Shown piece by piece: positions 43,544 to 52,394 of a stretch of DNA of 64,000 bases. A model generated the notes under the pieces. That model searched no databases, had not been told where the DNA came from, and was given only the letters and a program-made list of their open reading frames with translations. Source of the stretch: Clostridia bacterium (GTDB lineage Bacteria; Bacillota; Clostridia; Oscillospirales; CAG-272); assembly GCA_017482355.1 (NCBI GenBank), contig JAFUNJ010000010.1, forward strand, positions 1-64,000. The letters run 5' to 3'. The translations under genes were made by a program, and so were the position numbers. Numbering within the stretch: the first letter of the stretch is position 1; every line of letters starts with the position of its first letter.

Positions 43544-46253
43544 ATTCGATTCCGTTAATTACGAAGCAGTAGCCGTCGTTCCACGGTCTCTTTCCCCAGA
43601 CGCCCCAAACGGTATCTTCTTTGAAGAAGCTGGCGGGTGTGACCGCATAGGTCTCGCCGATGTCGATGTGATGCGGGCCGAGCAGGTTACGCAGCGAGGT
43701 TATGATAGAAAGCTCTATCTCGTTTTCGCCGTCGGTTACGTACTTCGATATATCGACGCTGTACGGGCGGAAGATAATGTCGCCTGCGTCGACGCCGTTT
43801 ACCTTGACGGAGACCGACGATGCGAGCATTTTGTTAAACTCCAGCTTATAATTTCCCTTTTTAAGATCAAAGGTCTTTTTGACTGTCAGCTTACCGTTAA
43901 AGAACGGGAAGCCCTGACGCTCGATCGCGGAAAGCTTGATCTTATCTTTCGGCGCGGAAATGACGAAGTCGCCGCTGTATCTTACCGCGTCTTTATCAAG
44001 AAGCTCAAACTCGCCTTCGGTCTTTACCGAGAAGTTACCTAAAAGATAGATACTTTCTATCTCCATATCGTAGGTCAGCTTGTGCTTCTCAATTACCGAA
44101 ATTTTCGATGTTTTGATGCTTTCATAGACTCTATCGCTCTGATCGAAGTCGCAGGCAATGAGAAGCTCGTTATCGCCGACCTTGAAGTATTTTGCTACGT
44201 CAAGCTTGCGGAACGATCTGTCTCTATAGTATCCGCAGTCCTTTTTCTCGATCTCTGTGCCGTTTATGAATATCTTGAATATATCGGGCGTTTCGATTAC
44301 GAGGTAAAGCTCGTTCGGTACGCACTCGGCTTTTATCGAATGTACCATATCAATCCTTACCTTGCGTTCAAGTGCGCACGCCTTTTCCTGAATGGAAATG
44401 ATGGGACCGTTTTCCTCGATCAGCTCGCCGTCGAAATAGTAGTTGCATTTATCGAGTGTTATCGCGTTTAGGTCGCTATCAATTACTTCCCAATCGCCGC
44501 TGAGGTCGAGGGGCTTGCTTTCCGTCTTTGCTTCCGTTTTTTCGACGGGCTTTCTGTAATCGAGAACGACGGTGCTTCCGAACGGCTCAAATGTGACTTC
44601 GCCGTAAAACGGCTCGGTCTCGCATGTCTGCGCGTTGAGAATGCATGTGCCTTTTTCGATTTTTGCAGTGATTTTTTCGCCGACGGTACTTACAAAATAG
44701 TACATATCAAAATCGTCGAAGGAGCGCTTTGTATATACGATCTCCTCGCGGTCGACGATATTGTCGGGGGTGATCTCGTCGGTGCCGTAATATATCTTAC
44801 CGCCCTGCTTTTTGAACTCGGAAAGGAGCTTTTCTGTCGAATCCATAAGCACGGTATCGGGAAGAATAACGATCGACGTATATTTCTGCTCACCGATTAT
44901 GAGTGCGCCGTTTTCAACGCTTGCGTAGTCCTCCATCAGTATTTCGTCGCCGAGGTGGAAGCGGATATGCTTTCTTTCAAGGGCATCCATAGCGTTGTTG
45001 AAGTCACTGTCAAGCTTTGCTATCGGTTGATTGTTGGGGACTCCGCCGTAGAGCACCCAGACAGTCGTCTGAGGATGAATGAGAAGCGTGTCGCATTCTT
45101 TTTTGCCCTCTGCGAGCAGCATACCGATGCGGCTTACGTAATCGGTGAATACGTTATACTTTTCCCACCACGGCTCCTGATACGAGAACGCGCAAGGGAA
45201 GTCTCTTTTTCTGAGTCCGCGCAGACTGTATGCCGCAAGATGAGTACAGAGCAAGTTTACTCCGCGCACCATCTGCCATTCGAATATTTTTTTCTGATCC
45301 TCAAAGCTGACGTTCCAGCCGGTGAGCGCAAAGGTCTCCGAGAGCACCTGCTTTTTGCCGAACTGCTCAGCGACCGACGTGAGCTGGTATATAGTCATTT
45401 TTTCGAGATTCTTTCGACCGAGGCAGTCTACACCCGGGATATGGAAGTTCTTGTAGCACGGCATTATCGAGCCGTTAGGTCTTATCTGATAGACGAGTAT
45501 TTCTTCTATCAGGTGTCCTGTGAGCTTAAGCCCGCGACTGTCGCACCAGTGATAGATCTGCCCGAAATAGTTTTCGGAAAAGAGCTTTGCGATAAGGCGC
45601 CAGAATTTGATACGCGTATTTTTATAGTCACCGTATTCGAAGAATATTGCAGGCAGGACGGGAATAAGCTCCTCGCCGTATTCCTTTTTGTATTCTTCGG
45701 GAAGAACGAAGCTCCACGGAATACCGTCCTGCGAAAGCTGCGGCTCGTCGGTAAAGAAGCCCTCAATATCGTTTCCGAATTTTTCGTAATAGGGGCGGTA
45801 TATTTCGTTCAGAAAATCTGCCGTCACTTCCTTGTCAAGCAGATCAACGTAAAAGGGATCGGTCTTGTAATAATAATGATAGCCGTCGATATTTGCTACC
45901 GTCGTTTCGGTGTGCTTTTCTCCCTCTTCAATGCAGAGCATCTTTTGATGGTACTTTTCGCCCTTGTTGCTGACTGCACCGTCACCGAAGCCGCTTGGCC
46001 AACCGTTTTCATCGTACGCCCATGCACCCATGCCGAGCTTTTTGCCCATCGCTACACCTGCGGCTATATTATCAAACCATTCTTCTCCCATATATTCGCT
46101 CTGAAGACCGCCGCGAGCGTGCATAAAGTATCCGCCGATGCCGACGTCATGCATCTGCTCGATCTGCTTTGAGGTCTCTGCAGTGTTCAGCTTTTCGTTC
46201 CAGGACCAGAAGGGAATAGGTCTGTATTTGTTCGGAATGTTCTTGAAATCCAT
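43542..46253 (-). CDS. GH106-like glycoside hydrolase, copy 2
   Basis: The 903-residue protein is a tandem paralog of copy 1, alike over its whole length (by eye well over 70 percent). It keeps the GH106 N-terminal segments, YDENGWPSGFGDG and FFTDEPQLSQDG, and also lacks a signal peptide. Visible differences include the loop after WPSGFG and the sequence around GGVPNNQPIAKLDSD. Start: a first ATG at 46259 is only two bases from GGAGG, so the second ATG at 46253, eight bases away, is preferred and matches copy 1. Each copy has its own promoter and terminator, so they can be controlled separately. Slight specificity differences are plausible. Confidence 0.82.
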   Translation of the reverse strand: MDFKNIPNKYRPIPFWSWNEKLNTAETSKQIEQMHDVGIGGYFMHARGGLQSEYMGEEWFDNIAAGVAMGKKLGMGAWAYDENGWPSGFGDGAVSNKGEKYHQKMLCIEEGEKHTETTVANIDGYHYYYKTDPFYVDLLDKEVTADFLNEIYRPYYEKFGNDIEGFFTDEPQLSQDGIPWSFVLPEEYKKEYGEELIPVLPAIFFEYGDYKNTRIKFWRLIAKLFSENYFGQIYHWCDSRGLKLTGHLIEEILVYQIRPNGSIMPCYKNFHIPGVDCLGRKNLEKMTIYQLTSVAEQFGKKQVLSETFALTGWNVSFEDQKKIFEWQMVRGVNLLCTHLAAYSLRGLRKRDFPCAFSYQEPWWEKYNVFTDYVSRIGMLLAEGKKECDTLLIHPQTTVWVLYGGVPNNQPIAKLDSDFNNAMDALERKHIRFHLGDEILMEDYASVENGALIIGEQKYTSIVILPDTVLMDSTEKLLSEFKKQGGKIYYGTDEITPDNIVDREEIVYTKRSFDDFDMYYFVSTVGEKITAKIEKGTCILNAQTCETEPFYGEVTFEPFGSTVVLDYRKPVEKTEAKTESKPLDLSGDWEVIDSDLNAITLDKCNYYFDGELIEENGPIISIQEKACALERKVRIDMVHSIKAECVPNELYLVIETPDIFKIFINGTEIEKKDCGYYRDRSFRKLDVAKYFKVGDNELLIACDFDQSDRVYESIKTSKISVIEKHKLTYDMEIESIYLLGNFSVKTEGEFELLDKDAVRYSGDFVISAPKDKIKLSAIERQGFPFFNGKLTVKKTFDLKKGNYKLEFNKMLASSVSVKVNGVDAGDIIFRPYSVDISKYVTDGENEIELSIITSLRNLLGPHHIDIGETYAVTPASFFKEDTVWGVWGKRPWNDGYCFVINGIE

Positions 46254-46282
46254 GTGCATATCCTCCCATATTTGCTACATTT

Positions 46283-46311
46283 ATGATACATTAAAAGCAA
46301 TTTATTGTCAA
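46283..46311 (-). promoter_or_regulatory. Promoter of GH106-like copy 2
   Basis: On the minus strand TTGACA and TATCAT are separated by 17 bases. The -10 region and the following GTAGCAAA match copy 1, so the duplication included the promoter. Confidence 0.75.
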
Positions 46312-46359
46312 CAAGAACATATCATAAAAAAATGTTATGCAAAAATTAAAAACATTTGC

Positions 46360-46388
46360 TTGACTTATGATGTGCATTGTACTATAAT
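46360..46388 (+). promoter_or_regulatory. Promoter of the ABC transporter operon
   Basis: TTGACT and TATAAT are separated by 17 bases, 37 bases before the start of the binding-protein gene. Confidence 0.8.
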
Positions 46389-46424
46389 GAGTGCATCACA
46401 ATTTCAGAAGGACGGTTTAAAACC

Positions 46425-47396
46425 ATGAAAATGAAGAAAATAATCGCAATTTTACTTGTAGTACTGATGCTGCCCGTATTTGCTTCCTGTCAGTCTGACG
46501 ACGACAAATATACAATAGGTATATGCCAGCTGGTTCAGCACCCCGCTCTTGACGCGGCAACGCAGGGGTTCATTGATGCTATAAACGAAGAGATGGGAGA
46601 GGAAAATGTTAGTTTCCTTAAAGAGAATGCAAGTAACGACTCGTCTGTATGTACTACCATCGTTAACAACTTTGTAAGCAAAAAGGTCGATCTTATTATG
46701 GCAAACGCTACGCCTGCACTTCAGGCGGCGGTAAACGGCACTGCTGATATCCCGATTCTCGGAACCTCCGTTACCGCATACAGCGTGGCGCTCGGCATAG
46801 ATGTAAAGGATAACCTTATCGGCGAAAACATTTCGGGCACCTCCGACCTTGCTCCCCTGGATCTCCAGGCAAATATGATAACCGATCTTTTCCCCGCAAC
46901 GCAAAAGGTTGCACTCCTTTTCTGTAACGGTGAGCCAAATTCCAAGTACCAGGTAACCGAAATTGCAAAGCTCCTTAAAGCAAAGAACATTGAAACCAAG
47001 GAGTTCGGATTTACCGATTCGAACGATGTTTCCGCAGTATCCGCTGCCGCAGCTGCATGGGCTGACGTTATATACGTTCCTACCGATAATACAGCTGCAA
47101 GCTGCACCGAAACTATTAACGGAGCAATCGGAAACAAGCCCCTGATCGCCGGCGAAGAGGGAATCTGCTCCGGCTGCGGAGTTGCAACTCTCACAATTGA
47201 CTACTACGACCTCGGATATACTACCGGACTGATGGCAGTTAAGATTCTTAAGGGAGAAGCAAAGATTTCCGAGATGAAGATCGAGTTTGTACCCGCAGAA
47301 AAGTGTACGTACAAGTACAATGCCGAAAAGTGCAAAGCTTTCAATATTGATACTGCGGCACTTGACGCAAAGGGATACAAAAAAATAGGAGAATAA
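46425..47396 (+). CDS. ABC transporter substrate-binding lipoprotein (ABC_sub_bind family)
   Basis: The 323-residue lipoprotein has a signal peptide ending FASC at about residue 20. The mature domain is a periplasmic-binding fold: YTIGICQLVQHPALDAATQGFIDAINEE, the hinge FVSKKVDLIMANATPALQAA, and the segment VPTDNTAASCTETINGA. It belongs to the ABC_sub_bind group, which includes TrpX of the tryptophan importer TrpXYZ; other members take up other small molecules. ATG 46425 follows AAGGA; an earlier ATG lies inside the promoter. It leads a three-gene operon with permease and ATPase genes. No T-box was seen upstream, so a tryptophan role is not supported by regulation. Confidence 0.88.
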   Translation: MKMKKIIAILLVVLMLPVFASCQSDDDKYTIGICQLVQHPALDAATQGFIDAINEEMGEENVSFLKENASNDSSVCTTIVNNFVSKKVDLIMANATPALQAAVNGTADIPILGTSVTAYSVALGIDVKDNLIGENISGTSDLAPLDLQANMITDLFPATQKVALLFCNGEPNSKYQVTEIAKLLKAKNIETKEFGFTDSNDVSAVSAAAAAWADVIYVPTDNTAASCTETINGAIGNKPLIAGEEGICSGCGVATLTIDYYDLGYTTGLMAVKILKGEAKISEMKIEFVPAEKCTYKYNAEKCKAFNIDTAALDAKGYKKIGE

Positions 47397-47405
47397 TGAT
47401 GCCAA

Positions 47406-47430
47406 TGCCTGCGGGATTACCCCGCAGGCA
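47406..47430 (+). other. Stem-loop between binding-protein and permease genes
   Basis: TGCCTGCGGG pairs with CCCGCAGGCA around a short loop and has no T-run. Such stems after a binding-protein gene often stabilise its mRNA, giving more binding protein than permease. Confidence 0.65.
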
Positions 47431-47471
47431 TAAGTCGGTTTTTGATAAAGTTATACTGAAAGGGTTTTTTA

Positions 47472-48398
47472 ATGCAAATATTACTTAATTGGCTGGATAC
47501 TCTCCCCGGAGCTGTTTCCCAAGGGCTTGTCTGGGGAATCATGGCAATAGGACTGTACATTACGTATAAAGTCCTTGATATCGCCGATTTGACAGTAGAT
47601 GGCTCTATTACTACAGGCGCAGCGGTTTGCACGGTAATGGTTACTAACGGCGAAAATATAATATTGGCAATGCTTTGCGCTGTTATTGCGGGAATGCTTG
47701 CCGGAATGCTTACTGGTCTTTTACATACCTTGTTGGGAATACCTGCAATACTTGCGGGAATACTTACCCAACTTATGCTTTGGTCTGTTAACCTTATTGT
47801 CATGGATGGGCGAGCTAATATCGCACTTTCAAGATTGAAGTACGGCGATAAAGTTCTTATTTCATCCGGTGCCAGCGATATATATGTAACTCTCGGTATT
47901 TTGGCAGCTATTGTTATTGTAATTGTTCTGCTCCTTTATTGGTTTTTCGGAACTGAGCTCGGTATGTCTCTGCGTGCAACGGGAAATAATCTTGATATGA
48001 GTCGCGCGCAGGGAATCAATACTAATTTTACCAAGGTCTTCGGACTTGCTCTTTCGAATGGCGTTGTTGCTCTTGCCGGATCGCTTCTTGCTCAGCAACA
48101 GGGCTCGGCTGATATCAATATGGGACGAGGCGCTATCGTTATAGGTCTTGCGGCAGTTATAGTAGGTGAAGCGCTCTTCCAGAAAAAGACGACGAATTTC
48201 GCAATAAGACTTTTGTTTGTGGTTTGCGGCGCTATCATTTATTGGCTCGTTTTCCAGACCGTTATATTCCTCGGTCTCCCCAGCGAATATTTGAAGATGC
48301 TTTCCGCAAGCGTAGTTGCGATCTTCCTTGGCTTGCCTTATCTTAAGACGCGGCTTGGTTTGAAAAAGAAGAAAACGGAGGGCAAGACCAATGCTTGA
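47472..48398 (+). CDS. ABC transporter permease (LivH-like, BPD_transp_2)
   Basis: The 308-residue integral membrane protein has about eight hydrophobic helices. GAVSQGLVWGIMAIGLYITYKVLDIADLTVDGSI and LGMSLRATGNNLDMSRAQGINTNFTKVFGLALSNGVVALAGSLLAQQQG are typical of the LivH/RbsC-like permeases that pair with ABC_sub_bind proteins. The second segment holds the loop that docks on the ATPase. The basic tail (LKKKKTEGK) is cytoplasmic. The end overlaps the ATPase gene by eight bases, so expression is coupled. Confidence 0.88.
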   Translation: MQILLNWLDTLPGAVSQGLVWGIMAIGLYITYKVLDIADLTVDGSITTGAAVCTVMVTNGENIILAMLCAVIAGMLAGMLTGLLHTLLGIPAILAGILTQLMLWSVNLIVMDGRANIALSRLKYGDKVLISSGASDIYVTLGILAAIVIVIVLLLYWFFGTELGMSLRATGNNLDMSRAQGINTNFTKVFGLALSNGVVALAGSLLAQQQGSADINMGRGAIVIGLAAVIVGEALFQKKTTNFAIRLLFVVCGAIIYWLVFQTVIFLGLPSEYLKMLSASVVAIFLGLPYLKTRLGLKKKKTEGKTNA

Positions 48399-49185
48399 GA
48401 TCAAGAACATATCAAAGACGTTCAACTCCGGAACGATCAATGAAAAGAAAGTCCTCTCGAATGTAAGTCTTACGCTTGAAGATGGCGATTTTGTAACCGT
48501 TATAGGCGGTAACGGTGCCGGCAAATCTACGATACTCAATCTGGTAGCAGGCGTATATCCCGTTGATGAGGGAAAGATCATCATTGACGGAAACGACGTA
48601 ACCAAGCTGCCTGAGCATAAAAGAGCGGCATTTATCGGGCGCGTTTTCCAAGATCCCAGAATGGGAACTGCTTCTGACATGTGGGTTGAAGAAAACATGT
48701 CAATTGCTGATAGCAGAGGTCATAGACGCGGAGTAAGGTGGGCTATCACATCAAAGGACAGAGAAAGATTCCGCGAGCAGCTAAAGCTCCTTGACCTCGG
48801 TCTCGAAAACCGTCTTACTACAAAGATGGGTCTTCTTTCGGGCGGTCAGCGTCAGGCGATAACGCTTCTTATGGCGACTCTCAAGCGTCCGAAGCTTTTG
48901 CTTCTCGACGAGCATACAGCGGCTCTTGACCCCAAGACCGCGGCGAAGGTCCTTGAAATTACCGACCGTCTTGTTAAGGAAAATTCGCTTACCGCGCTTA
49001 TGGTAACTCATAACATGAAGGACGCTATCGCTTACGGAAACCGTCTTATCATGATGAATGCGGGAAAGGTCATCCTTGACGTTCGTGGTGAGGAGAAGAA
49101 GAATCTTACTATCGAAGCACTCCTTGAGATGTTTACCAAGGCGTCGGGCGCTGAATTTGCATCCGACAGAGCATTGCTCAGTTAA
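48391..49185 (+). CDS. ABC transporter ATP-binding protein
   Basis: The 264-residue ATPase has Walker A GGNGAGKST, Q-loop at FQDPRMG, signature LLSGGQRQA, Walker B LLLLDEHTAALD and the switch His in MVTHNM. DEH instead of the common DEP in Walker B is characteristic of the subgroup that works with ABC_sub_bind systems. It drives import through the permease encoded just upstream. ATG 48391 overlaps the permease stop. Confidence 0.92.
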   Translation: MLEIKNISKTFNSGTINEKKVLSNVSLTLEDGDFVTVIGGNGAGKSTILNLVAGVYPVDEGKIIIDGNDVTKLPEHKRAAFIGRVFQDPRMGTASDMWVEENMSIADSRGHRRGVRWAITSKDRERFREQLKLLDLGLENRLTTKMGLLSGGQRQAITLLMATLKRPKLLLLDEHTAALDPKTAAKVLEITDRLVKENSLTALMVTHNMKDAIAYGNRLIMMNAGKVILDVRGEEKKNLTIEALLEMFTKASGAEFASDRALLS

Positions 49186-49190
49186 AACCG

Positions 49191-49218
49191 AGCCCTGCGG
49201 AAACGCGGGGCTTGTTTT
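49191..49218 (+). terminator. Terminator of the ABC transporter operon
   Basis: AGCCCTGCG pairs with CGCGGGGCT (one T-G wobble) around GAAA, then TGTTTT. The weak T-run may allow some readthrough into the amidase gene. Confidence 0.65.
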
Positions 49219-49242
49219 GCCATTTTGAAAAGGAAAAGCGAT

Positions 49243-49980
49243 ATGAAAAAAACCGTTTTGCTTCTTCTCATAATTGTCTCGTTACTGCTCGTTTCCTGCT
49301 CGAAGAAAAGCGAAGAGGGAAGTGCTGCGTCGGGTGTCAAGCCGCTTGAACATGGAAGCAGCATGGACGCACTTGCGCCGCCGAGCGATCCCGAAATAAT
49401 TTCAGAGCTTGCGGTCAAGGCGCTTATGGATACCGAGGAGTATTCATCGGTAAGAGAATGTCCCGTTGAGTACGTTATGGTGCATTTTTGCTCCGAGGTC
49501 GTAAATGACAAAAACGATCCATTTAACGCGGAGAATATAAAAAAGACCTTTGAGAAGAACAGCGTCAGCATAAATTATATCATTTTGCGAGACGGAACGA
49601 TCCGGTGCTGGATCCCCGAGCAGCGGGTTGCCTGGCACGCAGGTAAGGGTGTTTGGAACGGCGACGAAAAGTACACGGACAAGATGAACAAGTACAGTAT
49701 CGGTATAGAGCTTACGGCTATCGGCTCGAAAAGCGATATGAAGCAGTATGTTTCGTCGTCTTATTATAACTCTATCCCAAAGTCGTTTATCGGCTTTACA
49801 GACGAGCAGTATGAGTCGCTTGTCGCGCTTCTCGGCGATATATGTCAGCGATGGTCGATCCCTCTTGACCGTGACCATATAATCGGTCACTCGGAATACA
49901 GCTCACTCAAAACAGACCCGGGCGAGCTTTTCGACTGGGAAAGGGTAATATCGGAGCTTCAAAACAGCAATAAACGCTGA
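49243..49980 (+). CDS. N-acetylmuramoyl-L-alanine amidase lipoprotein (amidase_2/PGRP)
   Basis: The 245-residue lipoprotein has a signal peptide ending LVSC and a disordered linker. The amidase_2 domain follows (about 70-240): VMVHFCSEV with the first zinc His, INYIILRDGTIRCWIPEQRVAWHAGKG, IGIELT, and DHIIGHSEYSSLKTDPG with the second His and zinc region. It should cut the bond between muramic acid and L-alanine in peptidoglycan, in turnover or sporulation/germination. The T-D-P motif is conserved. ATG 49243 follows AAAAGGAAAAG; a TTG at 49225 is in frame but lacks a good site. Confidence 0.88.
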   Translation: MKKTVLLLLIIVSLLLVSCSKKSEEGSAASGVKPLEHGSSMDALAPPSDPEIISELAVKALMDTEEYSSVRECPVEYVMVHFCSEVVNDKNDPFNAENIKKTFEKNSVSINYIILRDGTIRCWIPEQRVAWHAGKGVWNGDEKYTDKMNKYSIGIELTAIGSKSDMKQYVSSSYYNSIPKSFIGFTDEQYESLVALLGDICQRWSIPLDRDHIIGHSEYSSLKTDPGELFDWERVISELQNSNKR

Positions 49981-50093
49981 CAGATGTGCGGGGAATTTTC
50001 CTTGCGGACAAATTTTTTGTATTTTTTGTCAAATATATTATATGATTTTTCGAAATAACTGTCTATACTGAAAATGAAAGTATTGCATTTGTC

Positions 50094-50122
50094 TTGACAA
50101 CAAAAAAAGATTATTATATGAT
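50094..50122 (+). promoter_or_regulatory. Promoter of the isomerase-oxidoreductase pair
   Basis: TTGACA and TATGAT are separated by 17 bases, with about 90 bases of leader. A short ATATGGCTTATGTG stretch in the leader has no recognised role. Confidence 0.7.
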
Positions 50123-50210
50123 AAAATCGTACAAGAATAGGTCAAAATCCGTGTAGCCGTGATATGGCTTATGTGGTATTATTAGGTTAAATTGAGAAAG
50201 GTGAAATAAT

Positions 50211-51179
50211 ATGAAACTAAGCGTACTTGCAAACCTTTATGGTACTAAAACTCTTGACGAAACTCTTTCGATAATGAATAAGCTCGGCGTTGATACAGTT
50301 GAGATCGGCGCAGGAGGTTATCCCGGAAAGAGCCACTGCGATCCCGCGGTCCTTCTTACCGATAAAAACGAGTTTTATAAGTTCCGCGAGACCTTCAATA
50401 AGCACGCGGTAAATATCTGCGCGCTTGCGTGTCACGGAAACGCAGTTCATCCTGATAAGGATATCGCGAAGAGCTTTGACGCCGATTTCAAAAATGCGGT
50501 TCTGCTTGCAGAGCAGCTTGAGATAGATACAGTTATCACCTTTTCGGGCTGTCCCGGAGATCACGAGGGCGCAAAGTACCCGAACTGGGTGACCTGCCCC
50601 TGGCCCGACGATTTCCTTAAAATTCTCGATTGGCAGTGGAACGAGGTGCTTCTCCCTTACTGGCACGATACCGCCGCTTTTGCGCGTGAGCACGGCGTTA
50701 CGAGAATCGCGTTTGAGATGCATCCCGGCTTCTGCGTATACAATCCCGAAACGATGCTCCGAATAAGAAGCGAGGTCGGTGACACGCTCGGCGCGAACTT
50801 TGATCCGTCGCATCTTATCTGGCAGGGAATAGATCCCGTTGCGGCAATTCGTGAGCTTTCGGGCGCTATCTATCACGTTCACGCGAAGGATACCAAGATA
50901 GATAAGTACAATACCGCAAAGAACGGTGTGCTCGACACAAAGCACTACGGTGACGAACTTAACCGTTCCTGGATATTCCGTGCCGTCGGCTTCGGTAACG
51001 ACGCAAGCTACTGGAGAGATATGATCTCCGCGCTTCAGCTGAACGGCTACGACAGAGTTATGTCGATAGAGCACGAGGACAGCTTGATGTCCATCGACGA
51101 GGGACTGAAAAAGGCAATTGATTTCCTCCGTCCCCTTATCATTAACGATCCTAAGCCCGGAACCATGAGTTGGGCGTAA
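50211..51179 (+). CDS. Sugar phosphate isomerase/epimerase family TIM-barrel protein
   Basis: The 322-residue protein has the AP_endonuc_2-type barrel. KLGVDTVEIGAGGYPGKSHCDP near the N-terminus, ICALACHGNAVHPD, IAFEMHPGFCVYNPETMLRI, ANFDPSHLIWQGIDP, YHVHAKDTKI and MSIEHEDSLMSIDEGL give the expected Glu-Asp-His-Glu metal pattern. It lies 19 bases before a Gfo/Idh/MocA gene, a pairing known from inositol and rare-sugar pathways, where oxidation to a keto sugar is followed by epimerisation. Substrate not assignable. RBS AAAGGTG precedes the ATG. Confidence 0.85.
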   Translation: MKLSVLANLYGTKTLDETLSIMNKLGVDTVEIGAGGYPGKSHCDPAVLLTDKNEFYKFRETFNKHAVNICALACHGNAVHPDKDIAKSFDADFKNAVLLAEQLEIDTVITFSGCPGDHEGAKYPNWVTCPWPDDFLKILDWQWNEVLLPYWHDTAAFAREHGVTRIAFEMHPGFCVYNPETMLRIRSEVGDTLGANFDPSHLIWQGIDPVAAIRELSGAIYHVHAKDTKIDKYNTAKNGVLDTKHYGDELNRSWIFRAVGFGNDASYWRDMISALQLNGYDRVMSIEHEDSLMSIDEGLKKAIDFLRPLIINDPKPGTMSWA

Positions 51180-51198
51180 GTCAAAGAAGGTATATAAA

Positions 51199-52254
51199 AT
51201 GGCAGACAAAAAGAAATTGGTAGTCGTCGGTTACGGCGGAATGGGCGGTTGGCACGTCGGATTTGCTCAAAAGAGCGACGTTGTTGAGCTTGCAGGTATT
51301 TATGATATTAAGGAGGAACGCCGTGCGCTTGCACGCGAGAACGGAATCCGTGCTTATGAAACGCTTGACGAGGTGCTGAATGATCAAGAGGTCGATATTA
51401 TCACCGTTGCGACCCCGAACGATCATCATAAGGAAATTGCAATTGCCGCGCTCAACGCAGGCAAGAACGTCATTTCCGAAAAGCCCGTTTGTATGAATTC
51501 AGAGGAGCTTGAAGCGGTAATTGCCGTTGCAAACAAGGTCGGAAAGCTTTTCACGGTGCATCAGAACCGCCGTTGGGACACCGATAAAATGCGTATTGCC
51601 GATCTCTACAAAAAGGGAACTATAGGCAAGATGCTCAATATCGAAAGCCGTATACACGGCTCACGAGGTATTCCCGGTGACTGGAGAAAAGTAAAGAGCG
51701 AGGGCGGCGGAATGGTTCTCGACTGGGGCGTTCATCTTATCGACCAGGCAATTATGATCCTTGAGGACGTTAAGATAAAGAGTATTTATGCGCGTCTAGA
51801 CCACGTTACGAATACCGAGGTCGATGACGGATGTCATATCGTTCTCGGCTTTGAAAACGGCGTCGATTATACTATAGAGGTCGGAACGAGCAACTACATA
51901 AACATGCCCCGCTTCTACGCAAGAGGCGATAAGGGTACTGCGATAATCGTAAACTGGAACGAGCCGATGAAGGTCGTTGTCAAGCGCGTCGGCGAGGAAA
52001 AGGACGCAACGCCCATCAAGGCAGAGTCGGGACTTACTAAGACTATGGCTCCGCGTGACGAGGACACGGTCGACACCTTTGAGGTACCGATGCCGCCGTC
52101 CGACGTTCACGACTTCTACCGTAATTTCTGCGCCTCGATCGACGGCAAGGAAACTCAGATCGTTACTCACGATCAGATGCGCCGCGTAATGAAGGTTATG
52201 GAATATACCTTTGAGAGTGCAGAGAAAAATCAGGTTCTGAAGGTAAATATCTGA
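51199..52254 (+). CDS. Gfo/Idh/MocA-family oxidoreductase
   Basis: The 351-residue protein has the Rossmann motif VVGYGGMGGWHVGF, SEKPVCMNSEELEA with the conserved Lys, HQNRRWD, GGGMVLDWGVHLIDQAI with the catalytic-region His, and a C-terminal alpha/beta domain. It is probably co-transcribed with the isomerase-like gene at 50211, and the two may act in sequence on a sugar or inositol. It resembles the family member at 21049 only at the motif level. A terminator follows at once. Confidence 0.88.
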   Translation: MADKKKLVVVGYGGMGGWHVGFAQKSDVVELAGIYDIKEERRALARENGIRAYETLDEVLNDQEVDIITVATPNDHHKEIAIAALNAGKNVISEKPVCMNSEELEAVIAVANKVGKLFTVHQNRRWDTDKMRIADLYKKGTIGKMLNIESRIHGSRGIPGDWRKVKSEGGGMVLDWGVHLIDQAIMILEDVKIKSIYARLDHVTNTEVDDGCHIVLGFENGVDYTIEVGTSNYINMPRFYARGDKGTAIIVNWNEPMKVVVKRVGEEKDATPIKAESGLTKTMAPRDEDTVDTFEVPMPPSDVHDFYRNFCASIDGKETQIVTHDQMRRVMKVMEYTFESAEKNQVLKVNI

Positions 52255-52258
52255 TAAT

Positions 52259-52291
52259 ATTTCCCCGCAAGCTACGTTGCGGGGAAATTTT
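52259..52291 (+). terminator. Terminator of the isomerase-oxidoreductase operon
   Basis: ATTTCCCCGCAA pairs with TTGCGGGGAAAT and is followed by TTTGTTG. Confidence 0.85.
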
Positions 52292-52336
52292 GTTGTTAAT
52301 TTTACATTTTTGGCACGAAAAACATATAATTAAGTG

Positions 52337-52365
52337 TTGACTTTTCACAATAAAAATGTTAAAAT
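52337..52365 (+). promoter_or_regulatory. Promoter of the first metallophosphoesterase gene
   Basis: TTGACT and TAAAAT are separated by 17 bases, 29 bases before the start. Confidence 0.78.
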
Positions 52366-52394
52366 TGTTACAGAAAAATTTTTAGGAGATATTT

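Noticed and set aside
44955-46172. A 405-codon plus-strand frame opposite the second GH106-like gene
   Set aside because: Shadow frame; the minus strand has the conserved enzyme.
46260-46424. T-box leader upstream of the TrpXYZ-type transporter
   Set aside because: The space from promoter to start is about 35 bases, too short for a T-box, and no TGG-type specifier structure is present.
49981-50093. Possible terminator or small RNA after the amidase gene
   Set aside because: Only a weak stem and A/T-rich sequence are present; no clear hairpin with T-run was found.
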